A stretch of 64,000 bases of DNA from Mycolicibacter heraklionensis (lineage in GTDB: Bacteria; Actinomycetota; Actinomycetes; Mycobacteriales; Mycobacteriaceae): positions 1 to 64,000 of the forward strand of contig LZME01000030.1 in the NCBI GenBank assembly GCA_001673575.1, in the 5' to 3' direction. Both the position numbers and the translations under genes were made by a program. Positions 1-7,823 of this stretch are shown here, one piece after another (the stretch's first letter is position 1; each line of letters begins with the position of its first letter). Under the pieces are notes generated by a model that ran no database searches, had not been told where the DNA came from, and worked only from the letters and a program-made list of their open reading frames with translations.

Positions 1-239
1 ACGTAGGCGCTGGTGGCCTCGAAGACGAAGTCCGGCTTCTCATCCAACCCCAGCAGCCAGTCCGCCCCCTCGGCCGAGGTCTCCAGGCCCAGCTTGCGGG
101 CTCGGGCCAGGCCCTCGGACTCCGGGTCAATACCGATCATCCAGCGCGGCTCCAGCCACTCCGAACGCAGCAGTTTGTACAGCAGGTCGGTGCTGATGTT
201 GCCCGACCCGACAATCGCCACTGAGGCTTTGGCAGCCAT
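1..239 (-). CDS. hsaG: Acetaldehyde/propionaldehyde dehydrogenase (acylating), N-terminal part, cut by the window edge
   Basis: The reverse strand reads from an ATG at 239 into an N-terminus [20 protein letters not shown], a Rossmann nucleotide-binding start (GSGNI) typical of acylating aldehyde dehydrogenases of the meta-cleavage type. In cholesterol degradation HsaG oxidises propanal made by the HsaF aldolase to propionyl-CoA, with CoA and NAD+, in the cytoplasm. Only about 79 residues are present; the catalytic cysteine lies outside the window. It follows hsaE by 20 nt on the same strand, the order seen in M. tuberculosis (Rv3536c-Rv3535c), so it is probably co-transcribed from the KstR-controlled promoter near 1105. 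The identity rests on the N-terminus plus synteny. Confidence 0.88.
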   Translation of the reverse strand, partial: MAAKASVAIVGSGNISTDLLYKLLRSEWLEPRWMIGIDPESEGLARARKLGLETSAEGADWLLGLDEKPDFVFEATSAY

Positions 240-259
240 GAACGCTCCTCTATTGGAAT

Positions 260-1045
260 CTATGCGAAAACCAGCCGGACTGAACCCAGCCCGGTGAAGT
301 CGGCGACACAATCGTCGCCGGCGTGTACGTCGATGGCCCGGGTCGCGGTGCCCGGCAAGACGATGTCGCCTGCCTTCAACCGCACCCCAAAGCTTTCCAC
401 CTTGCGAGCCAGCCAGGCCACCGCGGTGACCGGGTTGCCCAGCACCGCGTCACTGCGGCCCTGCGCGACCACCTCGCCGTTTTTGGTCAGCGCCGCGTCG
501 ATGTTCTTGATGTCGATGTCACCGGGCTTGACCCGCTGCGTGCCCAGCACGAATCCCGCCGACGAGGCGTTGTCGGCGATGGTGTCGCAGAGTTTGATCT
601 TCCAGTCGCTGATCCGGCTGTCGATCAGTTCGATCGCCGGGGCGAATGCCTCGGTGGCGGCCAGCACGTCCTCTTCGGTGCAGTCCGCGCCCGGCAGATC
701 CGCGGCCAGGATGAAGGCCACCTCGACCTCGATCCGCGGGTAGAGGTAGTTCGACGCCTTGACCGGCTTGTCCTCGAACACCTGCATCTCGTTAAGCAGG
801 TGCCCGTAGTCCGGTTCGTCTACGCCCATCATCTGCTGCATCGCCTCGCTGGACAGGCCGACCTTGTGGCCGACCACGCGGGCGCCCTCGGCAATCCGCT
901 GGCGGATGTTGATCAGCTGGATCTCGTAGGCGTCGACGACGTCGATACCGGGCTGAGCCGCCGTCAACGGAGAGATCGGAACCCGACTCCGCTCCGCTTG
1001 CGCCAACTCGGCAGCGAGTTCCTCACGGATCTGGGCGCTGAGCAT
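260..1045 (-). CDS. hsaE: 2-hydroxypenta-2,4-dienoate hydratase HsaE
   Basis: This 261-residue protein belongs to the MhpD/4-oxalocrotonate decarboxylase fold. The conserved stretches GHKVGLSS (about 57-64), [12 protein letters not shown] near the middle and LPGTATRA near the end are visible. HsaE hydrates 2-hydroxyhexa-2,4-dienoate released by ring-A/B cleavage to 4-hydroxy-2-oxohexanoate, which HsaF and HsaG then process. The start ATG at 1045 is followed directly by the family-like [15 protein letters not shown] KstR-type operator lies 60-73 nt upstream. In M. tuberculosis this gene is divergent from kstD; here a P450 gene lies between them. The family assignment is firm. Confidence 0.93.
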   Translation of the reverse strand: MLSAQIREELAAELAQAERSRVPISPLTAAQPGIDVVDAYEIQLINIRQRIAEGARVVGHKVGLSSEAMQQMMGVDEPDYGHLLNEMQVFEDKPVKASNYLYPRIEVEVAFILAADLPGADCTEEDVLAATEAFAPAIELIDSRISDWKIKLCDTIADNASSAGFVLGTQRVKPGDIDIKNIDAALTKNGEVVAQGRSDAVLGNPVTAVAWLARKVESFGVRLKAGDIVLPGTATRAIDVHAGDDCVADFTGLGSVRLVFA

Positions 1046-1104
1046 CTTCGATGGTCCCCTCGGGTGGTGTTGAGCGGATGAAACGAGCCGTTCAGCGGCA
1101 ATTC

Positions 1105-1118
1105 TATAACGTGTTCTA
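1105..1118. promoter_or_regulatory. KstR operator upstream of hsaE
   Basis: The sequence TATAACGTGTTCTA fits the KstR palindrome TNNAACNNGTTNNA exactly. It lies in the 157-nt gap between the P450 gene and hsaE, 60 nt before the hsaE start, where it would repress the hsaEG operon in the absence of cholesterol-derived CoA thioesters. Its 22-nt neighbourhood (1097-1118) recurs identically at 2704-2725 beside kstD. Binding is inferred from the motif. Confidence 0.8.
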
Positions 1119-1202
1119 AAACGCCAACACCGAGACGAGGCCTAGCCTCGTAGCTAGCCCGTCTGCCCTACTTCGCCCGCTGCAACACCGGCGGCTTGTA
1201 GA

Positions 1203-2462
1203 TCACCGACCGCCGGTGTAGTCGACATGCCAGTGCTTGATGCCGTTGAGCCAGCCCGAGCGCAGCCGCTGCGGGCGGTCCAGGGGCTTAAGGTCCGGAA
1301 TATTGTCGGCGATCGCATTGAAGATTGACCCGATCGTCATCCGCGCCAAATGCGTGCCGATGCAGTAATGCGCACCGGTGCCGCCGAAACCGACATGCGG
1401 GTTGGGGTCACGCAAGATGTTGAACTCCTGCGGCTTGTCGAACACCGTCTCGTCGAAGTTGGCCGCGCGGTAGAACATCACCACTCGCTGCCCCTCTTTG
1501 ATCAACGTGCCGTTCAGGTTGTGGTCCCGGGTCGCGGTGCGCTGGAACGACGTCACCGGAGTGGCCCAGCGCACCACCTCGTCGGCAGTGGTCGCCGGGC
1601 GCTCCCTCTTGAACAGCTCCCACTGCTCGGGATGCTCGGTGAACGCCATCATCCCCTGGGTGATCGAGTTGCGGGTGGTCTCGCTGCCGGCCACCGCCAA
1701 CAGGATGATGAAGTAACCCAACTCGTCATCGTTGAGCTTCTCGCCGTCGACGTCGGCCTCGACCAGCGTCGTGACGATGTCGGGGCCCGGGTTCTGCCGC
1801 TTGAGCTCGGCGAGCTTGAGCCCGTAGGTGATGATCTCCAACGCCGAGGCCGCCGGGTCGTAATGCGCGAACTCCGGGTCGTCGTACGACGTCATCTGAT
1901 TGGTCCAGTCGAACAACTTGCCGCGGTCCTCCTGCGGCACCCCCATCAGCCCCGCGATCGCCTGCAACGGCAACTCGGAGGCAACTTCCACCACGAAGTC
2001 ACCGCTGCCTCGAGCCAATGCCTCCTTGGTGATCGCCTGCGCCCGCGCCTGCAGGTCATCATGCAACGGCAAGATGTGCCGAGGCGTGAAGCCACGAGAG
2101 ATGATTCGCCGCTGCCGGGTGTGCTTCGGCGCGTCCTGGTTGAGCATCAGGATCCGTTGCGCGTCGAGCTGTTCGCGGGTTGTCTCGTCGTGGAACCTGG
2201 GGATGGCCCCGTTGGCCTCACTGGAGAACACGTCGTCGAGCCGCGAGATCTCCTTGACGTCCTCGTGCCGGGTGATCGCCCAGTAGCCGCCGTCTTTGAA
2301 ACCGCCGCTCTTGTCGTCGGGCTGCGCGATCCATTTGATCGGCTCGCTGCGCCGCAGTTCGGCGAACTCCGCGTCGGGCAGTCGCTCGGCGTAGATTTCC
2401 GGGTCGGTGAGGTCGAAACCGGCCGGGATGCCGGCGGCTGACGCGATAGTAGGGCTGGCCAC
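1203..2462 (-). CDS. Cytochrome P450, second CYP125-family steroid C26-hydroxylase
   Basis: A complete 419-residue bacterial class I P450. It has the I-helix AGSETTR (258-264), an FNILRDPNPH stretch, and the haem-binding loop GFGGTGAHYCIG with the thiolate Cys367. It aligns along its length with CYP125 rather than CYP142: the N-terminus GFDLTDPEIYAERLPDAEF and the C-terminus GWLNGIKHW are CYP125 hallmarks. CYP125 enzymes oxidise the terminal methyl of cholesterol/cholestenone to start side-chain degradation. This is a paralogue of the canonical cyp125 at 12660-13910. The GTG start at 2462 is preceded by GAGGAG. It sits between hsaE and kstD, where M. tuberculosis has no gene, with KstR-type sites on both sides. 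Its exact substrate is unknown (sterol, long-chain or bile-type side chains are possible). Confidence 0.88.
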   Translation of the reverse strand: MASPTIASAAGIPAGFDLTDPEIYAERLPDAEFAELRRSEPIKWIAQPDDKSGGFKDGGYWAITRHEDVKEISRLDDVFSSEANGAIPRFHDETTREQLDAQRILMLNQDAPKHTRQRRIISRGFTPRHILPLHDDLQARAQAITKEALARGSGDFVVEVASELPLQAIAGLMGVPQEDRGKLFDWTNQMTSYDDPEFAHYDPAASALEIITYGLKLAELKRQNPGPDIVTTLVEADVDGEKLNDDELGYFIILLAVAGSETTRNSITQGMMAFTEHPEQWELFKRERPATTADEVVRWATPVTSFQRTATRDHNLNGTLIKEGQRVVMFYRAANFDETVFDKPQEFNILRDPNPHVGFGGTGAHYCIGTHLARMTIGSIFNAIADNIPDLKPLDRPQRLRSGWLNGIKHWHVDYTGGR

Positions 2463-2575
2463 GATGACAACTCCTCACTACTGATCCGCAGGAGAAAACG
2501 ATACGTTCTCGCGTCAGTAAAGCATGCCTCCACCTGAGGCGGAAGGGCAGAAAGGCCCTGCATACGAGGCAAAAC

Positions 2576-2589
2576 TGGAACACGTTCTA
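2576..2589. promoter_or_regulatory. KstR operator between the CYP125 paralogue and kstD
   Basis: TGGAACACGTTCTA fits TNNAACNNGTTNNA exactly. It lies in the 264-nt divergent gap, 114 nt upstream of the P450 start (2462), and could control that gene. A second operator at 2712 lies next to kstD, so each divergent gene appears to have its own site. Function is inferred from the motif. Confidence 0.75.
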
Positions 2590-2703
2590 CTTCGCCGACG
2601 AGTCGGCTTGACCTGGCCGGAACCGAGGGGTTACCAGCAGGGTAGGGAACGGTTGTACGGAGACCACCGGAGCAATAAGGCCAGCCAACTGGCGCCCGGG
2701 CGG

Positions 2704-2725
2704 GGCAATTCTATAACGTGTTCTA
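2704..2725. promoter_or_regulatory. KstR operator at the kstD start, with duplicated flank
   Basis: The palindrome TATAACGTGTTCTA (2712-2725) fits the KstR consensus and ends one base before the kstD ATG at 2727. An operator this close suggests a leaderless or very short-leader transcript. The eight bases before the palindrome are also identical to those at 1097-1104, giving a 22-nt perfect repeat on the two sides of the P450 gene. Confidence 0.8.
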
Positions 2726-2726
2726 C

Positions 2727-4409
2727 ATGGCCGAACAGGAGTACGACGTCGTCGTGGTCGGAAGCGGCGGCGCCGGGATGGTCGCCGCCCTCACTGCCGC
2801 CCACCAGGGACTGTCCACCATTGTCATCGAGAAAGCCGCCCACTATGGCGGCTCGACCGCTCGCTCCGGTGGTGGCGTGTGGATCCCCAACAACGAGGTG
2901 CTGCAGCGCGCGGGTGTCAAAGATGACGCCCAAGCCGCTCGCACCTATCTGCACACCATTGTCGGCGACGTGGTTCCGGCCGAGAAGATCGACACCTACC
3001 TGCAGCGCGGGCCGGAGATGTTGTCGTTCGTGCTGAAGAACTCGCCGCTGAAGATGTGCTGGGTTCCCGGCTACGCCGACTACTACCCCGAGCAGCCCGG
3101 CGGAAAGCCCACCGGCCGTTCGATCGAGCCGAAGCCGTTCAATGCCAAGAAGCTGGGCGCCGACATGAATGGCCTGGAGCCGGCTTACGGCAAGGTGCCG
3201 CTGAATGTCGTTGTCATGCAGCAGGACTATGTGCGACTCAACCAGCTCAAGCGCCACCCGCGCGGGGTGCTGCGCAGCCTGAAGGTGGGCGCCCGCACCA
3301 TGTGGGCCCAGGCCACCGGCAAGAACCTGGTCGGCATGGGCCGGGCTCTGATCGCGCCGCTGCGCATCGGCCTGCGCGACGCCGGCGTTCCGGTGGAGCT
3401 CAACACCGCGCTGACCGACCTCTACACCGAAGACGGCGTGGTACGGGGTGTCTACGTCCGCGGGTCGGGCGACTCCGAATCGAGTGAGCCGCGCCTGATC
3501 CGCGCACGGCGCGGGGTCATCCTGGCCAGCGGCGGATTCGAGCACAACGAGCAGATGCGGGTGAAGTACCAGCGCGCGCCGATCACCACCGAGTGGACCG
3601 TGGGCGCGAAGGCCAACACCGGCGAGGGCATCGTGGCCGGCGAGAAGCTCGGCGCCGCCCTGGACATCATGGAGGACTCCTGGTGGGGGCCGACGGTGCC
3701 GCTGCCCGGGGCGCCGTGGTTCGCGCTGTCGGAGCGCAACTCGCCCGGATCGATCATCGTGAACATGGCCGGCAAGCGGTTCATGAACGAGTCGATGCCC
3801 TACGTCGAGGCCTGCCACCACATGTACGGCGGCGAATTCGGCCAGGGCCCCGGCCCCGGGGAGAACATCCCGGCCTGGCTGATCTTCGACCAGCGCTACC
3901 GCAACAACTACATCTTCGCGGGACTGCAGCCGGGCCAACGGATCCCGAAGAAGTGGCTGGAGTCCGGCGTGATCGTCTCCGCCGACACCCTGGAAGAGCT
4001 GGCGACCAAGACCGGCGTGCCGGCCGCCGCGCTGGCCGCGACCGTCGAGCGGTTCAACGAGTTCGCGCGGACGGGCGTGGACGAGGACTTCCACCGCGGC
4101 GAGAGTGCCTACGACCGCTACTACGGTGACCCGACCAACAAGCCGAACCCCAACCTGGGCCAGATCGCGCAGGGGCCGTTCTACGCGGCCAAGATGGTGC
4201 CGGGCGACCTGGGCACCAAGGGCGGCATCCGTACCGACGTGAACGGCCGGGCACTGCGGGACGACGGCAGTGTCATCGCGGGGCTGTACGCGGCAGGAAA
4301 CGTGAGTGCGCCGGTGATGGGCCACACCTATCCCGGACCGGGCGGCACCATCGGACCCGCCATGACGTTCGGTTACCTGGCGGCCCTCGACATCGCAGGA
4401 AAGGCCTAG
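2727..4409 (+). CDS. kstD: 3-ketosteroid delta1-dehydrogenase KstD
   Basis: A 560-residue flavoprotein. The N-terminal FAD dinucleotide-binding motif is VVVVGSGGAGM (about 8-18), followed by the GGSTARSGGG substrate/FAD loop and a C-terminal GHTYPGPGGTIG segment whose Tyr corresponds to the catalytic tyrosine near the FAD in KstD enzymes. KstD introduces the C1-C2 double bond in ring A of 4-androstenedione-type intermediates. Together with the 9-alpha-hydroxylase KshAB it triggers opening of ring B. I start at ATG 2727; an in-frame GTG at 2718 lies inside the KstR operator and is unlikely. The next gene begins two bases after the stop, so the two form an operon. Length matches the family. Confidence 0.95.
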   Translation: MAEQEYDVVVVGSGGAGMVAALTAAHQGLSTIVIEKAAHYGGSTARSGGGVWIPNNEVLQRAGVKDDAQAARTYLHTIVGDVVPAEKIDTYLQRGPEMLSFVLKNSPLKMCWVPGYADYYPEQPGGKPTGRSIEPKPFNAKKLGADMNGLEPAYGKVPLNVVVMQQDYVRLNQLKRHPRGVLRSLKVGARTMWAQATGKNLVGMGRALIAPLRIGLRDAGVPVELNTALTDLYTEDGVVRGVYVRGSGDSESSEPRLIRARRGVILASGGFEHNEQMRVKYQRAPITTEWTVGAKANTGEGIVAGEKLGAALDIMEDSWWGPTVPLPGAPWFALSERNSPGSIIVNMAGKRFMNESMPYVEACHHMYGGEFGQGPGPGENIPAWLIFDQRYRNNYIFAGLQPGQRIPKKWLESGVIVSADTLEELATKTGVPAAALAATVERFNEFARTGVDEDFHRGESAYDRYYGDPTNKPNPNLGQIAQGPFYAAKMVPGDLGTKGGIRTDVNGRALRDDGSVIAGLYAAGNVSAPVMGHTYPGPGGTIGPAMTFGYLAALDIAGKA

Positions 4410-4411
4410 CT

Positions 4412-5272
4412 ATGGCGATCGATCTCGACGTCGCACTGGGAGCAGAGTTCGGCCAGGTCGAATTCTCCTGGACCGCAACCAATGTGCAGCTCTACAACCT
4501 GGCGCTGGGCGCCGGGTCGGACCCGATGGATCCGCGTGAGCTGAGCTACGTGGTGGACGGCAAGCCGCAGGTGCTGCCGACCTTCGGCTGTGTCGCGGCC
4601 TCGTTCAACGAGGTGGACCCGCCGAAGGTGAGCTGGCCCGGAGTCGAGATCGACCTGGCCAAGATCCTGCACGCCTCGGAGAAGGTGACGGTGCCAGCGC
4701 CGCTGCCGCCGTCGGGCAGCGCCCGCGCGATCAGCCGGATCGTCGAGGTGTGGGATAAGGGCAAAGCCGCGGTGGTGGTGCTCGAGACCTCGGTGACCAG
4801 CACCGACGGTACGCCGCTGTGGACGCAGCACCGGTCCATCTTCGCTCGCGGCGAGGGTGGCTTCGGCGGCGAACGCGGGCCGTCGACCACGAGCGAACTG
4901 CCTGACCGGGCACCCGATTTCGAAGTCGACATCCCGGTGTCCCCGCAGCAGGCACTGCTGTACCGGCTCTGCGGCGACCGCAACCCGCTGCACTCGGATC
5001 CGGCGTTCGCGGCCGCGGCGGGCTTCGACCGGCCGATCCTGCACGGCCTGTGCACTTACGGCATGACCTGCAAGGCAGCGGTGGACACCGTGCTGGACGG
5101 TGACGCCGGCGCGGTCCGTTCCTTCGGCGCCCGGTTTGCCGGCGTGGTTTTCCCGGGCGAGACGCTGCGGGCCCGGCTGTGGAAAGACGGCGATCGACTG
5201 GTGGGCAATGTCGTGGCGCCGTCGCGTGAAGATGCCGCCATCCTCAATGATGTGGAGCTTGTTTCGGCCTAG
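4412..5272 (+). CDS. MaoC-like (R)-specific enoyl-CoA hydratase, Rv3538 (ChsH3) type
   Basis: A 286-residue double-hotdog hydratase. The C-terminal half has the catalytic signature LYRLCGDRNPLHSDPAFAAAAGF followed by PILHGLCTYG, i.e. the D-x4-H dyad and HG motif of the MaoC/peroxisomal hydratase-2 family. The N-terminal half is the degenerate hotdog repeat. In M. tuberculosis the corresponding gene after kstD (Rv3538, once called hsd4B) acts in cholesterol side-chain beta-oxidation. It starts two bases after kstD and shares its promoter. The family is clear; the exact side-chain cycle it serves is inferred from synteny. Confidence 0.87.
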   Translation: MAIDLDVALGAEFGQVEFSWTATNVQLYNLALGAGSDPMDPRELSYVVDGKPQVLPTFGCVAASFNEVDPPKVSWPGVEIDLAKILHASEKVTVPAPLPPSGSARAISRIVEVWDKGKAAVVVLETSVTSTDGTPLWTQHRSIFARGEGGFGGERGPSTTSELPDRAPDFEVDIPVSPQQALLYRLCGDRNPLHSDPAFAAAAGFDRPILHGLCTYGMTCKAAVDTVLDGDAGAVRSFGARFAGVVFPGETLRARLWKDGDRLVGNVVAPSREDAAILNDVELVSA

Positions 5273-5317
5273 CTAGCCACCGGCGTTCTCGCGGGCCGCC
5301 TGCACGCGGCACCTAAT

Positions 5318-5332
5318 TGAAAATGACTTTCA
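5318..5332. promoter_or_regulatory. Candidate Zur (FurB) box upstream of the PPE gene
   Basis: TGAAAATGACTTTCA is a 15-bp near-perfect palindrome (seven-base arms, one mismatch) in an AT-rich patch of otherwise GC-rich DNA. Mycobacterial Zur boxes are AT-rich palindromes of the TGAAAAT/ATTTTCA kind. It ends 20 nt before the PPE start, a position suited to zinc-dependent repression. The assignment comes from motif resemblance plus the metal-binding look of the protein, not from data. Confidence 0.55.
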
Positions 5333-5352
5333 TCTTCGATATGGTGATCGTC

Positions 5353-6831
5353 ATGACGGCGCCGGTATGGATGGCATCTCCCCCAGAGGTGCATTCGGCG
5401 GCGCTGAGCAGCGGCCCGGGGCCCGGTCCACTGTTGTCTGCGGCCGGCGCGTGGTCATCGCTGAGCCTTGAATACACCGCAATCGCGGAGGCGTTGCGGG
5501 AGGTGCTGGGAGCCACCCAGGCAGCGTCGTGGCAGGGACCCAGCGCCGAGCGCTATCTCGCCGCACACCTGCCGTACCTGGCCTGGTTGGCGACGGCCAG
5601 CGCGGACAGTGCCGCACGGGCAGCTCAGCACGAAACGGCGGCCGCCGCCTATGTCAGTGCGTTGGCGGCCATGCCCACCATGCCGGAGCTGGCGGCCAAC
5701 CATGCCATCCACGGAGTCCTGGTCGCTACCAACTTCTTTGGGGTCAATACCATCCCCATCGCGGTCAACGAAGCCGACTACGTGCGGATGTGGGTCCAAG
5801 CCGCCACCACGATGGCGACCTATGAAGCGGTCTCCGGCGCAGCGGTGGCCTCGACCCCACAGCTGGCCTTGGCGCCGCCCATCGTCAACCACGCCGAGGC
5901 CGATCATGATCACGACCATGATCACGACCACGACCACGACCACGACCACGGGGGCATCCACGACGGGGATGCAGACCTTCTCGACCCGGAGTTCTGGAAG
6001 CATCTCTTCGGCGAGCTGGGCGAATACGCCGAGACCATCATCAACGATCTGCTGACGGATCCCGCCGCCCTGCTGACCGATTTGCCAGTCATCATGGCCG
6101 ACCTGACCTTCCACGCCACGCAGATCGCCTCGGCGCTGAGCCAATTCGCTCCGGCGCTATTGCAACCCGCGCTGGCCCTGGCGATCGGCAACCTGGGGTG
6201 GGCAGCCGGCTTGGCCGGACTCGCCGGAATTCAGCCTGCCCCGGCCGTTCTACCCGCCGAGGCCCTGCCCGCTGAAAACCCCTTGGCCTCCGTGGGCTCA
6301 GGCAATACGTCTACCCCCGTCGCCAACACCGCTGCGGCACCGACCACGGGCTCGGTATCGGCGCCGACCGCCAGCGCAGCGCCCGCGCCGGCACCGCCTG
6401 CTGCTCCCCCGACGGGCGGTAGCCCGGCGTTCTTCCCGCCCTATGTGATCGGGCCTCCCGGTGCGACCGGCCGGATCCCCGCTGCGGCCCGCGCTCACAC
6501 CGTCAAGAAGGCGCAGAGCCCGGAAGCCGCCGCCGAGGCGGCGGCCGCGGCGGCGGCCGCACGGGATCGGTCCCGGGCCCGCCGGCGCCGAAGTGCGCGC
6601 GGGCACGCGGACGAGTTCATCTACGTCTACGCCGACAACAGCCCCGATCTGGGGCCGGACGTCGCGACTCGCGCCTCCAACAGCAGTGCCGGCCCTCTGG
6701 GATTCGCTGCGGCGCAAGCCAAGCCGGGCCTGCCCGCAACAGGCCTGACCAGGTTGGCGAGCGGCGGCTTCAGCGACGGGCCGACCCTTCCGCTGTTGCC
6801 CGAGAGTTGGGGCGAACCCACCAACGGTTGA
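5353..6831 (+). CDS. PPE family protein, PPW subfamily, with a (Asp-His)8 run
   Basis: A 492-residue PPE protein. The N-terminal domain has Pro-Pro-Glu at 10-12 (MASPPEVHSA) and the WxG motif ASWQGPSAERY (about 59-68), features needed for type VII secretion. At 184-199 there are eight Asp-His pairs flanked by further histidines (180, 203). A Pro/Ala linker and a basic ARRRRSARGHADEF segment follow. The C-terminus has LGFAAA and PTLPLLPESW, resembling the PPE-PPW end. It occupies the place of PPE63 in M. tuberculosis, but PPE63 is of a different subfamily, so it is not an orthologue. Earlier in-frame starts (TTG 5317, ATG 5323 and 5341) lie in or near the palindrome; ATG 5353 gives the standard MTAP start. 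No PE partner is adjacent. A role in zinc handling is inferred. Confidence 0.88.
   Translation: MTAPVWMASPPEVHSAALSSGPGPGPLLSAAGAWSSLSLEYTAIAEALREVLGATQAASWQGPSAERYLAAHLPYLAWLATASADSAARAAQHETAAAAYVSALAAMPTMPELAANHAIHGVLVATNFFGVNTIPIAVNEADYVRMWVQAATTMATYEAVSGAAVASTPQLALAPPIVNHAEADHDHDHDHDHDHDHDHGGIHDGDADLLDPEFWKHLFGELGEYAETIINDLLTDPAALLTDLPVIMADLTFHATQIASALSQFAPALLQPALALAIGNLGWAAGLAGLAGIQPAPAVLPAEALPAENPLASVGSGNTSTPVANTAAAPTTGSVSAPTASAAPAPAPPAAPPTGGSPAFFPPYVIGPPGATGRIPAAARAHTVKKAQSPEAAAEAAAAAAAARDRSRARRRRSARGHADEFIYVYADNSPDLGPDVATRASNSSAGPLGFAAAQAKPGLPATGLTRLASGGFSDGPTLPLLPESWGEPTNG
5902..5949 (+). repeat. In-frame Asp-His codon repeat
   Basis: Sixteen codons alternate GAC/GAT and CAC/CAT, encoding eight Asp-His pairs inside the PPE protein. 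Two other histidines and several acidic residues lie within five codons of the run. Such runs commonly bind zinc, nickel or copper. The hexamer repeat can expand or contract in frame, so its length may vary between strains. Confidence 0.9.
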
Positions 6832-6848
6832 GCGGTGCGGGGTCGCCT

Positions 6849-6908
6849 CCCGCCCAACGTGAAGTTACCGTCACGCCCGACCCTCCAGCGTGGAGCCAGC
6901 TTCACGCT
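6849..6908 (+). repeat. Left 60-nt inverted repeat of unit A
   Basis: It contains an outer degraded palindrome (core AACGTGAAGTT, 6856-6866) and an inner palindrome at 6887-6908, with arms AGCGTGGAGC and GCTTCACGCT and one mismatch. The stop codon of the nuclease gene (TCA on this strand, 6902-6904) is part of the inner palindrome. It faces the 3' end of the PPE gene and may also act as a hairpin terminator. Confidence 0.8.
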
Positions 6909-7741
6909 CGGCGGGCAAGGGCGGCACGTACGCGGCGGATCACGTCGCCTTCCCGGTCGCCAGCCAACACCCGGACGACGATCCAGCCGCAGCGTTGTAG
7001 TCGCTCATGCCGCTTCGCGTCCTTGCGCCAGCGGATGGGGTCCGTCCGATGCATGTCACCGTCGTATTCAGCAGCGACCTTCACCTCCGGCCACCCCATG
7101 TCCAGCACTGCGAACGGCTGCCAATAGCCGTCATAGACCGGGATCTGGGTTACCGGCGGAGGCAATCCGGCCCGGATCAGGATGACTCGCAGCCAGCTCT
7201 CTTTCGGCGACTCCGCCCCAGCGTCGACCAGGCCCAGCGACTCCCGCGCGCGTACGATGCCGCGTCGTCCCCCGCAACGATCCACAATCTGTTGGACGTC
7301 AACGTCTTTGAACCCGGCGGCGCGCGCCAGTGCGTCCAGGCCCGCAACCGCTTCGACCGTCCGATACCAGCAGGCCAGGTCCACGGCGGTGCGCGCCGGC
7401 GTGGTGACGGGCACCCCGCCGATCACCTGGATCTCATCGGTCCGCAAGGCGTCGCCACGAATGAGCAATCCGGGTAAGCGATGCCGATTCCCGTGGATGA
7501 GTTCGGCGGGCTTGTCGGCGCCTACCCATTCACTGCCGTGCAGGGCCGACGCCGAGAAACCTGCGACCACACCTTGCCGCTTTGACCAGAGCCACGCTGC
7601 CCTGGCCCGGTCAACCGCGGTGACCTCGATATCCCTGTGCAGGTACACGTCACGAAATACCCTGGCGTGACACGTGATCAGCTGCCCCGGTGTCACCAGT
7701 CCTGCGTCAAGCGACTCGCTACCGATGAACGGGTCTGCCAT
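6902..7741 (-). CDS. DUF559 (PD-(D/E)XK-like) nuclease with AbiEi-like N-terminal region, copy A
   Basis: A 279-residue protein. The N-terminal part (about 10-125) resembles the winged-helix/AbiEi-antitoxin-type region common in mycobacterial DUF559 proteins, with AAWLWSKRQGVVAGFSASALHG and VTTPARTAVDLA. The C-terminal domain (about 195-275) is the Vsr-like nuclease core. Asp214 is in LDMGWPEVKVAAEYDG, with Glu225/Asp227, His231, Asp241 and GWIVVRV, so the likely catalytic residues are intact. The gene starts at ATG 7741, about 80 nt inside the right repeat, and ends inside the left one. DUF559 proteins are usually called hypothetical or grouped with type IV toxin-antitoxin components. No toxin partner lies next to it. 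Cellular function is unknown. Confidence 0.85.
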   Translation of the reverse strand: MADPFIGSESLDAGLVTPGQLITCHARVFRDVYLHRDIEVTAVDRARAAWLWSKRQGVVAGFSASALHGSEWVGADKPAELIHGNRHRLPGLLIRGDALRTDEIQVIGGVPVTTPARTAVDLACWYRTVEAVAGLDALARAAGFKDVDVQQIVDRCGGRRGIVRARESLGLVDAGAESPKESWLRVILIRAGLPPPVTQIPVYDGYWQPFAVLDMGWPEVKVAAEYDGDMHRTDPIRWRKDAKRHERLQRCGWIVVRVLAGDREGDVIRRVRAALARRA

Positions 7742-7823
7742 GACGGCAGCGTCTCACCCGGCTTCGCCGGCCGTCACTTCAGTCTGCTGACCTATCCACA
7801 CCCCACCGCATTACACCCTGCTC

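Noticed and set aside
1203..2462. CYP142 instead of a CYP125 paralogue
   Set aside because: The N-terminal and C-terminal signature segments match CYP125 and not CYP142.
2718..2726. GTG start for kstD three codons upstream of ATG 2727
   Set aside because: It lies inside the KstR palindrome and has no ribosome-binding site; the ATG gives the usual MAEQEYDVVVVG start.
2631..4325. Long antisense frame opposite kstD (564 codons), and similar frames opposite many genes
   Set aside because: High third-position GC keeps the opposite strand open; the products are Arg/His/Gly-rich with no recognisable motif.
5353..6831. Orthologue of PPE63 (Rv3539)
   Set aside because: The C-terminus is of the PPW type with a histidine run, not the alpha/beta-hydrolase-like PE-PPE domain of PPE63; only the position is shared.
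6902..7741. DUF559-A as half of a type IV toxin-antitoxin pair
   Set aside because: No AbiEii-type nucleotidyltransferase or other toxin gene is adjacent; the nuclease residues appear intact, so it is more likely an active nuclease than an antitoxin.
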